A model generated the notes under the pieces. It saw only the letters and a list, made by a program, of their open reading frames with translations, was not told the DNA's origin and made no database searches. A stretch of 64,000 nt of DNA from Turbatrix aceti (Eukaryota > Nematoda > Chromadorea > Rhabditida > Panagrolaimidae). Made by a program: the position numbers and the translations under genes. Below are positions 55,368-64,000 of this stretch, piece after piece; within the stretch, counting starts at the first letter, position 1; each line of letters opens with the position of its first letter. Location of the stretch: positions 2,046,001-2,110,000 of the forward strand of contig OZ017769.1 of assembly GCA_963969345.1 (NCBI GenBank). Direction: 5' to 3'.

Positions 55368-57190
55368 TTGTGGAGGTCCTACCCGGCCTCCTGTCTTCCG
55401 GCCCCCGCGGAATAAACAGGAGGTCGGGGACGCATATTTCTTTTTGTAATTACGGGTACCTCCGAAACTATCTGTTGTTGTAATTTTGTCTTCATGCTGA
55501 TTGTCTACACACTATCTATTCTCACTTGTATTTGAATTGTCGTCAGGTATTTTATTGGTTTTGCGGACATCGAATGAAGAAATGCGCGTTGGCATTCGGA
55601 ATCGCTGGTCCAAGGCTAGCTTAAAAACAGCCTTCAATAAAAGAATGGTGTAGCAGGAACAAAGAACCACCAGGATGGTGAGTCAAAGCTCTCATAAAAT
55701 CGTCTCTACATCAGAAATGGCGAGGCAGGGATTCCCTCGACCCCTGCGCAGTTGTACTTAAACAAACGACAACTAATCACCATTCAGTCTTATTTCTATA
55801 CAAAAATCGGACCAAACAAGTATTTTTTTATCAAAACATGAGACGATTAAGCGATTCAACATCGAATGAAATTTATTACTATTTTATTAAGCATGCAAAG
55901 AGAGCAGAACCCCCCACAGCATTTCGTTCCGCCGAGGATGGGCCCCCTTGACGTGGTCATTCGGTTAACAATTCCGCAGCAGACCAACCAATTTATTTGA
56001 TAACACCAAAGCCAGTGAAATCAACAAATTACATGATCAGAACATATCAGCAACAGAGGATAGTCAGTAGACTCAACCACGGCTAGTCATCGGCCACCAG
56101 ATCACAGCGGCAACGACAGATGCGGCAACACCGCCGGCAACCACGGACGACACGCTGGCAAATCCAGAAGACCAGCCGAAAAAAAAAAAAAAACAGCTCG
56201 ATGCCGTGGAGCACGTGAAAAACGTGACAAAAGACGAGAAAATTCAGGATCGCCAGTAAACCAAGGAATACGATCCAGTTGCGTTCCATCACGGTACATG
56301 ATGGACGCATCAAGGCGTGTGGCATCTCTTGTGAGGTGTGGACGCAAAAGACCGGTGCCGTCCAGCTGAAGTACCGCGCAGTGAAATACAGCCAAAGACA
56401 ATCAAAGACACCTACCCGTGCGGACGCAGACACAGATTGTTCGGAGGGCAGTAGCCGCAGAACGTGAGGTTCGTCTCGACCCACTTCAAGACGGCAGCGT
56501 TTGGGATTTCCTCGGACATGTTAGCAGACAACTAATTCGCAGAATAGCAATGTGACCTACTGACAAAAATTGTCCTTGCGATGCTTACAGTCACGAAGTG
56601 ACTGAAGGAGGGATCCCATTGCATAAGTAGATCCGCAATCACCCTCAAAGGAAAATCCATCTGGCAGCGCCTCATTAACATTTGTCACCTGCCGATGCTC
56701 ACTGTCAAAAAACAACAGTTCAATGCATCTCTGTCCTTCGATTGCTCCGCGCGTTCAGAGAAAGTCTTTATCGTCAGAAAAGAAAAATACGCTCAGCAGG
56801 AAAGCGGAAAAAACCAGAAATAGCCGCACAAGGCATCAAACATCATCCCAGCCACTAACACGTGAACGAGGCGATGTCAAGGGAGTTAGTGCGATAATAA
56901 CAACTGAGCAGGCACGCTCAACTGCAATTCTCTCCACAACAACGCCGAAACAAACAAGTTCTCTTCCGAGAAAAATGCAAAGCGGAAAGAGAAAAACGAG
57001 CAAAGTCACGTACGGCGGCCTACTGTGTTTCCAAAAATAAAAATAAGGCATCAGAAATCTGGCATTAGACTCAAATGCATCAAACATCATCCCGAAAGGC
57101 GGAGAAGAACAACAAGAAAGGGAGAATAAACTTGACAACGACATTCACACTCCCCGGCGGCGCGGTTGTTGTCATCTCGCGTGTGGTAGT
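55368..57190 (+). other. Long untranslated leader of the LTR element
   Basis: About 1.8 kb lie between the 5' LTR and gag. It starts with the putative priming site (TTGTGGAGGTCCTACCCGG). Short frames on both strands show no recognisable motif. The length is unusual and may hold packaging or regulatory signals, or sequence picked up from elsewhere. Confidence 0.6.
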
Positions 57191-59017
57191 ATGATATTAC
57201 GGAACCAACGCGTGATCCCTTATAACGAACCTAAAGCCCGACGCCGATTACAGAACCCCACTCTGGCCAACAACAGCGTCTTGGGTTATTTCTTCGGAAA
57301 TAACGACGAGGAACAAGAAGAAGTTCAGGAAGCTCGACAGGAAATGGCCCAGCGACGGCGAAACCGTCCGTTCCACGACCTCGCCCCGTTTGACGGCTCA
57401 ACAAGTTTGCCCGCCTTTATCAAACTCTTCAACCGGCTGGCCACAGCATCAGCATGGGACCCGGAGGAGCTCGTTGAGATCTTCCCTATTTACCTGCGCG
57501 GCTCGCCACTGGCCGCGTGGGAACAGGTCCCCGACGACCACAAAGAAGAATGGGAAGATGCACTGGCTGAATGGGCCGCTCGCCTTCCGAAAAACAACGC
57601 TCCAGAACGAGCCCGGAACCAGCTGGCCAACAGGAAACAAAAGGTTGGAGAATCAGTAATGGAGCTCGCACAGGCAATGCGAGACTTGGCGGATACGGCG
57701 TATCCGGAAGCAAACTTCACCCAAGAGGTGAAGGACCAACTAATAAAGGAGACACTACGGTACAACCTGCAACCAAAACTGAGGCAATTGGTACGCAACC
57801 GGCCGGCGGCCGCCACGCTCGACGAGGAGATCAACATGGCCGCTGAACAAGAAGCCGTACTCCAAGAAGGGCAGGAGGAAGAGGACGCAATTATTGCATT
57901 CGCCCGCCTGGATCTCCAAAATCGACGCACGAACAACGGGGTATCCTCGCGCGGCGGATGGCAACGGCGTGGAAATTCTTGGCGAGGTTACGGAAACAGC
58001 AACCCGGGACAGTTCCAACGTTGGCAAAACGATCAACAAGGCTACCAGAACAATGCCGGCAATCGACGACCATGGCGACAAGATAACAACTTTAACGACT
58101 ACGGTAACAACGCTGGTCGTGGTCGCGGTCGTGGCCGAGGAGGTCAACGCGGACGTGGTCGCGGACAACAACGTGGTCGCGGCCGTGGATTCAATCAGAC
58201 GTTGCCTCTTCTGGCGGTCGTGGCAGTCATGTTCACAATGCTGCTAACTCCAACAGCGGCAGTGGACACAGCAAAGCAGGATGACACATTCCTACGTGAC
58301 GCCACCAACGAGGTTGTCGCTCTGCACTCAACACAACAGGCTCTGGTAACATCATGCCTTCCGGAACACCAGGTCGCAAAGAAAGTCATAGCCAAGCCGA
58401 AACACGTTGATTGTGCGCCGATTCCACCAGATGACTGGAAAGCCGTAAACCTACGTCTATTCGTACCGAAAACGACACCGACTCCAATTCCGATAGTACT
58501 CTGCACGCAAGTCGTTTACACCCGTTGGGCCTATTTCGTATTCTGGAAAAAGCAGGCGTGGAGTACTGTACCGCACACCATACATCGACCCGTACCAGTC
58601 GAAGCTTGCAAAAGTTTCGCAGCTACCGGAAGCTACAATGGTATTGCACTTCGGCCAGTGACAACGGATAAGTGGACCACGGAGTTTGCCCTATCCGGTG
58701 ATGAATACCCCTTCGTGGGTCAACACAATCTGACTTACACAACGGTGGTCGTTGAGCGAGCGCTAGCTCGGGCAGCTCGAGGACAAATGATGTCACCGGC
58801 TGTCGATATGGCACGATGTCAACTGTCACAGGAGGCTTGCCAAGTCGCCAATTTGACGGTAGTCTGGACAGCACCCGAGGTATGCAACTTCATTGAAGTC
58901 GGCACATACAAAGGAAAAGCGGCAGACAACAAGATTATTCTACCAGAAGTGCACCATTGGGCAAGCAGAGATCAAATACTTAGGGCATCTCATTTCGGCC
59001 AAAGGTATTCGACCTGA
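57191..59017 (+). CDS. Gag with RGG box fused to a glycoprotein-like segment
   Basis: One open frame of 608 codons. Residues about 60-220 are a retrotransposon Gag capsid-type region (FDGSTSLPAFIKLFNRL through LRYNLQPKLRQLV). Residues about 255-334 are Gln/Asn/Gly-rich and end in an RGRGRG box; no CCHC zinc knuckle is present. Then, unexpectedly, a hydrophobic signal- or membrane-like helix (LPLLAVVAVMFTMLLTPTAA, about 337-356) is followed by about 230 residues with several cysteines and N-glycosylation sites (NLT twice), like the start of an envelope-type ectodomain. This part ends abruptly near 58940, where sequence continues as RT in the +1 frame. The last 25 or so codons are out-of-frame pol. 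Confidence 0.75.
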   Translation: MILRNQRVIPYNEPKARRRLQNPTLANNSVLGYFFGNNDEEQEEVQEARQEMAQRRRNRPFHDLAPFDGSTSLPAFIKLFNRLATASAWDPEELVEIFPIYLRGSPLAAWEQVPDDHKEEWEDALAEWAARLPKNNAPERARNQLANRKQKVGESVMELAQAMRDLADTAYPEANFTQEVKDQLIKETLRYNLQPKLRQLVRNRPAAATLDEEINMAAEQEAVLQEGQEEEDAIIAFARLDLQNRRTNNGVSSRGGWQRRGNSWRGYGNSNPGQFQRWQNDQQGYQNNAGNRRPWRQDNNFNDYGNNAGRGRGRGRGGQRGRGRGQQRGRGRGFNQTLPLLAVVAVMFTMLLTPTAAVDTAKQDDTFLRDATNEVVALHSTQQALVTSCLPEHQVAKKVIAKPKHVDCAPIPPDDWKAVNLRLFVPKTTPTPIPIVLCTQVVYTRWAYFVFWKKQAWSTVPHTIHRPVPVEACKSFAATGSYNGIALRPVTTDKWTTEFALSGDEYPFVGQHNLTYTTVVVERALARAARGQMMSPAVDMARCQLSQEACQVANLTVVWTAPEVCNFIEVGTYKGKAADNKIILPEVHHWASRDQILRASHFGQRYST

Positions 59018-60923
59018 TCCGCAGAAAATTGCCGACATCAAAGGCCTCAAACGCCCAGCGACTCTCAAAGAGCTTCGCAGCCTCATCGGTGCGCTTAGTT
59101 ACTTCCGACGCTTCATTCCAAAGTTCGCAGAAGTCATGCATCCCATGTACGATTTGACCAAGCAAGACAAAGACGTGAGCAAAGAATGGACTGCCGAACA
59201 CGACACGGCACTTGAACAGGTCAAGCAGTTATTGGCGTCGGCACCAACACTGGCCGCGCCACGTGTCATGTTACCATTCGTCATCGAAACAGACGCGTCG
59301 GCGAAAGGAGTAGCGGCTGTGCTGTTGCAAGAACACGAAGACGGCCAACACCCCGTAGCCTTCGCGTCACGTAAGCTCAACAAACACGAAGCGAACTATC
59401 CAGCAGTCGAAACCGAGGCACTGGCAATTGTTTTCGCCATCAAAGAATTTCGCTGCTACGTAGAAGGCGCGCCTGAATCTGTACTAAGAACAGACAATAG
59501 CGCCCTCACTGCTTTACTCAGACGAAAAGACCTCACCGGACGCCTAGCTAAATACCAAATGGTCATCCAGGACGCAAATTTGAAGATCGAACATCGGTCA
59601 GGGAAGTCCAATCTTTGGTGTGACCACGTAAGCAGGTATCCGACGGAGCAACAGGTCAATGCAGTCATGGCACCACCAGAAGTCACAATCGAGAAGATTC
59701 AAGAAGAACAGAATAATGACCCGGAGACAAAAATGATATTGTTATACCTCAACAACCCCGTCGGCGATAATCCACTACCCAAGCAAATCCGCGCACGAGT
59801 CAAGATTCATGAAGGCACGATTGTACTGACTACTAAGGGTAACAAAAAGAATCGTCTGTGGATTCCCACCACGCTACGTCGCGCCATGTTCAATGATTTC
59901 CATAGCCTGATCACACAAGGTGGACATCTTGGACAAGCACGCACACTCGACAAGATCAAGGATCGTGCGTACTGGCCAGCAATGGACGCCGACGTTGCTA
60001 AGTGGACAAAAGAATGCGTCATCTGTCATCAAGCAAAAACGAAAGCAGGTGACCGCCAAGCGACTCCACTACAGCCGATCCCACCGGCTACGCAACCGAT
60101 GGAGCGAGTCCACATAGATCTGCTGGGACCGCTCCCCATAACGACGAAGGAAAACCGTTACGTATAGGCCGTCATCGATGCTTTTTCGAAGTTCCTATGG
60201 GTCATACCACTTACAAACATCACAGCAGACACAGTCATCAACGCTTTCATCGCAAACGTCATTGCTGTGGCTGGCGTCCCAACACTAGTCGTCAGCGATA
60301 ACGGACGTCAATTTGTGAGTGCGGCCTTTATTGACTTGGGGAGGGCGATGGGGTTCGAACATAGAACCACGACCCCATACCACCCCCAGGCCAATGGCCA
60401 AGTTGAACGCTCCAACCGAACAATTGGCCACATCATCCGAAGCGCAGTAATGGAAGCAACCGAAGTCGAATGGGACATTGCTCTACCATTCGCACAGATG
60501 GCCTATAACACGGCTACTCACGAGGCAACAGGGTTGGACCCTTTCCAGGTCATGTACCTGAGAGCGCCTCAGCTTCCATCAGACAACTTCCTACGCTTAG
60601 CAGACACAGAAACCAACTCCGCGCATATGCACGCTACAGCTGGAGCAGCACTTCGAATGTGGGAAACAATTCATAAAAAGCTGCAGACGCAAAATGAGCA
60701 GATGAAACGCAGCGCGGATCGCCAAAGAAAAGCCACTGAAAAGAAGATCCAAATCGGAGATCGAGTCCTGGTTACCGTCGACTACATGCCGCGTCAGAAT
60801 AAGTTTTCCCCAAAATGGCGGGGACCCTTCGAAGTCACCGCCTTGCGTAACAAGAACGTACAGCTCGACGACAACACATGGACTCACATTGATAAAGTCA
60901 AACTCATGCATATACCCTAATAA
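58938..60923 (+). pseudogene. Pol fragment: RT C-terminus, RNase H, integrase with in-frame stop
   Basis: Homology begins in the RT thumb region (KCTIGQAEIKYLGHLISAKG). RNase H follows (VIETDASAKGVAAVLLQ, then ETEALAIVFAIKEF, and D in RTDNSAL). Integrase has the HHCC zinc motif (FHSL...GGHLGQ...CVICHQAK) and the D, D, E residues in HIDLLGP, VSDNGRQF and HPQANGQVERSN. A C-terminal DNA-binding region ends at the TAA near 60920. An in-frame TAG at 60165-60167 splits the core just after the first Asp. Protease, RT fingers and palm, including the YxDD box, are missing. The frame is +1 relative to gag. Confidence 0.9.
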
Positions 60924-61039
60924 TCATGCTTAATCCATATAACCACTTTTGTAATCCCGCTTACGCTTTGTACACTGTACCACAACCTCCCTTGGGATCT
61001 GGGAATGACGGGGACGTCATTTCTCCCGGGTGGGGAGGA

Positions 61040-61216
61040 TGTTACGTGTAGTGTGCACGTTGTGCACACTGAGACGTGACTCCTCCTACTCTGGGGAAAT
61101 GGCTGCCTCGCAGCCCGGAGAACGAGAGAGACCAGTTGTGTAGTAGCTTATCGATACTATCAAGTTGTATTGGATCCAAATAAAGAGTTCCTAATAAGAC
61201 CGAGCACTACATAACA
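61040..61216 (+). repeat. 3' LTR (177 bp)
   Basis: Same sequence as 55191-55367. Preceded by the purine tract GGGTGGGGAGGA and followed by the CTTA target duplication. Confidence 0.93.
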
Positions 61217-61955
61217 CTTAAAACAGCAGATTTATGTACAGTATCCTGAACAATCAAATAAATACATTTATAACGTCTGTCATAATTTGAAAGCTTTGAA
61301 AGAAAAAGTTACAAAAATATATTTATTGCATCTATAAACCGTTTTTAAGTAAATATGCATAATTATAGAACAACAAATCGATAATCTACAATTTTATCCG
61401 TTTTGTTGTTCTATAATCTACATATGCATATACTTACAATATATTTTTGTAACGTTTTCTTTCAAAGCTTTCAAATTACAACAGACGTTATAAATGTATT
61501 TATTTGATTGTTCAGGATACTGCGACAAACCCAAGGAAACAGAATATATTTTTGTAACGTTTCAAAGCTTTCAATTGTTCAGGATACTGTACATGTACAT
61601 AAATCTGCTGTTTTAAGAAACCATAGAAAAAAAAGGTTGGCAAACGAAAAATTGCCATTGTCAGTCGTTTAATGACGACTGACAATGAACTAGAGGTATA
61701 CAAATCAAATCGTGAAACACATGTTTTTCAAATATAAAAACATTTCCGAGCACAATTCAGCTATACCAGGCACTGTGAACATTCTCAAAAACACACCACG
61801 CATCTCCCAAAATTAGCATAACTGTACTCCCACCTGACCCCTCCAAGCCGATCATCATTGATTACGTCATTTTTGTCGAATTCGTGTCTGCTGGACTTTT
61901 CGTGAGACGCTGCGCAGATCCCGTAACGGGTGCTGAGCGAAGAACGAACACCAAC

Positions 61956-62698
61956 ATGGTTGTTGCGATGACGGCCATTGCAACGGCAATATTTTTACTC
62001 TGTGTGGTGAGTACCGTATACTATGCATACATACCTCATGGATTACAGTATACTTTTGTTATTTCAGACAACCGCCGTCGCCGTAGCATGCGGAAAAAAG
62101 AAACCAAAGAATCCAATTCCAAATCCCAATGCGCCACCGCCCGGCACTTCACCGGCACCTGGCACGTCGACTTCGCTGATGACTCCCGCATCCGTTGTTA
62201 CATCGGCGACCAGCAAGACACCCGATTCCAAGGATTCAAAGGCAGACGCGAACAAGCCAGCCGGGGGCGCGGGTGATGCCAAGGAAGCCCCCAAGGAAGG
62301 TACCAAGTCGAAAAGAGACGACAAACCCAAGGAAACAGACAAGCCTGCCGAGCCTGCCAAGGCCGTAGAAGCATCGATGAAGCTGAATCCACAGGAACCC
62401 AGAAACGACTTTGCAGACAACCCAGATGCGGCTTACAACGTCAAGGTGACAACCAGCATCAAGATAAAGAAGGAAAAAGAACGCGCGGATCGCATGGAGA
62501 AGATGAAGAAGGAAGGCATGTTCAGGGTGAGCGGATGAAACTTTTTTTGCGCTTTTTTAAAAATCATGCGTTATTTAGGACGATGACGACGAAGATGACA
62601 CGCTTGAGAAAGTTGCAAGCCTGAAGGAAGAAGGCGAAGACAAAGACCAGTCGACAAAGAGGTCAATGAAGACGAAGAAAAAGAAGAAGCCACCATAA
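61956..62698 (+). CDS. Secreted lysine-rich, disordered protein
   Basis: Three exons (61956-62006, 62068-62526, 62579-62698), phase 0, give 209 residues. A signal peptide (MTAIATAIFLLCVTTAVAVA) is split by intron 1. A Pro/Thr/Ser-rich stretch follows, then Lys/Ala/Asp-rich low-complexity sequence. A more conserved-looking block (FADNPDAAYNVKVTTSIKIK) precedes a charged helix. The acidic patch DDDDEDD starts exon 3, and the C-terminus is strongly basic (KTKKKKKPP). It resembles short Lys-rich secreted or secretory-pathway proteins found in nematodes, but no function can be given. An alternative in-frame start is the second ATG, four codons on. Confidence 0.65.
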
Positions 62699-62819
62699 GG
62701 ATACGATATATTGGTTGTCATGTTTTACAGTGGATTACGGTGGATTTCGATCAATAAAAAGCGAAACAGTAACCTTCAAAACATTACAAAAGAACAAATG
62801 CGCTCTGAACATAATTCTG

Positions 62820-62865
62820 CACGGTCTCGAGTGGAACACTGTTTGTTTTCCACTCGAGACCAAGA
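62820..62865. repeat. GTCTCGAGTGGAA hairpin
   Basis: GGTCTCGAGTGGAA and its reverse complement are separated by about 12 bp. Related half-sites occur at 63640-63675 and 63760-63775, and inside the element at 42770-44016. This suggests fragments of one palindromic family. Confidence 0.5.
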
Positions 62866-62952
62866 TGGACACCGTTTCTCCTTTTTTTGGCAGAAACAGT
62901 ATATTTTTTTTACAAGTGAGTGTTATTCGTTCCTTTAACGGCAGCAAAAACC

Positions 62953-63506
62953 TGTCGCGTCACGCGAAGTATTCGAACTTCCCGCGTTCTGGTCTCGAGG
63001 CGAAATGGAGGAGCGCGTGCGCATCGAGCTCAACCTCGGCCCGATCCTCTGGAAACTTCGCGACCAATCAACGAATGCGAACGTTCCCACAGATCTCCTC
63101 TTGTATCTTCCAGAATATTCTGCCCCGATTCGTATATAAGGCTCTCATTCTGCCCCTGATTGTTGATGATTTGTTGATGATTGGTTGATGTATTGTGGAT
63201 ATTGTTGTTGTTGGTTATTGTCTGTGTTATTCCAATAAACCTCTGTGCTTTACTCCTGTGTGCCCCACGTAGAGCGACACTAGCGACCAGCTAACCTCAT
63301 CGCCTGGTCCTAACGCTCGCTCTACCCTTCTTGGACCAGCTAACCTTATCGCCTGGTCCCACTCATTTCATCCGACCGGCAACTCGGTGCCCGGTCATCT
63401 CACTCATCACCTACACCCACGGGCGCGTGTAGGAACCTCCTGGGTGAGTTCCTCTTCTCCTTTGGTTTTCTCTGTCGCTTGCCGCCCCGTTACAGGCAAC
63501 GCGACA
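62953..63506 (+). mobile_element. Probable solo LTR (554 bp)
   Basis: It begins TGTCGCGTCACGCG and ends GGCAACGCGACA, giving perfect 7-bp inverted ends with TG...CA. Inside are a TATA box (GTATATAAGG near 63133) and a polyadenylation signal (AATAAA near 63234), in the right order for an LTR promoter and terminator. GC content is higher than the surroundings. No flanking target duplication was found and no internal retroelement sequence follows, so it may be a solo or truncated LTR of a different family from the 55-61 kb element. Confidence 0.65.
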
Positions 63507-64000
63507 CCCGCGCCACCACCTCAATCCAGCCGGGAGCCTGGTGTGCTCCCACAAACCAAAAAAATCTTAAGATCGAAAAATACAAACATTGATCAAACCA
63601 ATGCATGCAACGTGCGCAACAAAAGGTTCTGTATGATATCGAGTGGAATATTGCTTTTTCCCTTCGAGACCACGTTGAACACTGATTTCCTTTCTTTTTG
63701 AAAAATGTGTTGAAATGTGACGATTTGTTTTGGGATTTTTTTGGTGAATTTTTTCTATTCGAGACCAATTGAAGTACCGTTTTTTTACTATTTTGCGTTT
63801 TTCGTTCTATTTTCATAAAAAAAGTCCAAAATTTTTGAACATTATTTTTAGGCCAAATTATGCCAATGAAACGATTAAAAAAAATTGGTATCCCAAATAT
63901 TTTGCCTAATCTCACCTCCCTTCCAACAGATGAACAATACAAAAAATTTGAAAACTTAGAAAGGAAAACGAAGAAGATCTTCGCAAAGAGCCACCACCAA
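63507..64000. other. Non-coding end of window
   Basis: AT-rich. It contains two GTCTCGA/TCGAGAC half-sites of the hairpin family and no convincing gene. Confidence 0.5.

Larger units (their letters stand above)
55191..61216 (+). mobile_element. Ty3/gypsy-type LTR retrotransposon, defective
   Basis: Identical-looking 177-bp LTRs (55191-55367 and 61040-61216) begin TGTTACGTGTAG and end ACTACATAACA. The target duplication is CTTA (55187-55190 and 61217-61220). A TGGAGGTCC priming-site candidate lies 3 nt inside the left LTR. A purine tract GGGTGGGGAGGA precedes the right LTR. The coding order is gag, a glycoprotein-like segment, then the C-terminal part of RT, RNase H and integrase. Protease and the RT catalytic core are absent, and integrase has an in-frame stop, so it cannot move by itself. 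The order RT-RNaseH-IN indicates Ty3/gypsy. LTR identity points to recent insertion. Confidence 0.93.
55130..61674. mobile_element. Palindromic MITE interrupted by the LTR element
   Basis: The left end (CATTAAACGACTGACAATGA, 55130-55190) is the reverse complement of the right end near 61610-61674. The two meet after removal of the LTR element at 55191-61216 and one CTTA duplication. The right portion 61217-61674 contains the rest of both arms around a core near 61370-61420. Without the insertion the element is about 515 bp. Confidence 0.75.

Noticed and set aside
56083..56484. 133-codon minus-strand frame in the LTR-element leader
   Set aside because: Contains a poly-Phe run from poly-A, has no family motif, and overlaps a competing frame of similar length.
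1..64000. CRISPR arrays, bacterial operons, rRNA or tRNA genes
   Set aside because: None seen. No regular spacer-repeat array, no tRNA T-loop with a matching cloverleaf, and no rRNA-like blocks were found by eye.

Overview
The window is animal DNA, most likely from a nematode. The evidence is spliced genes with short AT-rich introns, a seven-helix chemoreceptor of the SRA/SRAB type, a Ly6/ET-module cysteine protein, a glutamate-gated chloride channel, a C-type-lectin-like secreted protein, and many palindromic DNA transposons between genes and in introns. No species can be named from the sequence. All exon boundaries are read by eye from GT-AG sites and phase.

Left third (143-26328). A segment of about 10-13 kb is present twice in direct orientation: copy A 143-10343 and copy B 11428-24082. 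The copies differ by only about a dozen small changes plus two large indels. The order in each is mTERF 3' end, a possible tiny basic gene, a C-type-lectin-like gene, a small membrane protein (minus), glucosylceramidase, a PPxY membrane protein, a Ly6/ET-type gene, and MCM5 (minus) lying inside a Ly6/ET-gene intron. Damage is complementary. Copy A has lost most of the lectin gene and truncates the Ly6/ET gene and MCM5. Copy B has a Tc1-type element in the glucosylceramidase exon and a 5'-truncated mTERF. The visible complete versions are glucosylceramidase in A; lectin, Ly6/ET and MCM5 in B; and the two small membrane proteins in both.

Middle (26329-46614). Compact housekeeping genes follow: AMT (glycine cleavage T-protein), a dsRNA-binding-domain-like protein (minus) and a divergent MITD1. 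Next comes a 6-kb gene desert, then a GluCl-type channel subunit, a claudin/PMP22-like four-helix protein and the chemoreceptor. Introns here share a repeat rich in GTTAC/GTAAC words.

Right third (46615-64000). Three minus-strand paralogues encode an unassigned family of secreted, probably membrane-anchored cysteine proteins. They are interspersed with hAT-type MITEs that have exact 8-bp target duplications and bodies built from one palindromic word each. A PAN-like secreted protein gene follows. Then comes a Ty3/gypsy-type LTR element (55191-61216) with a Gag-glycoprotein-like fusion and a truncated pol, inserted into a palindromic MITE. A lysine-rich secreted protein and a probable solo LTR close the window.
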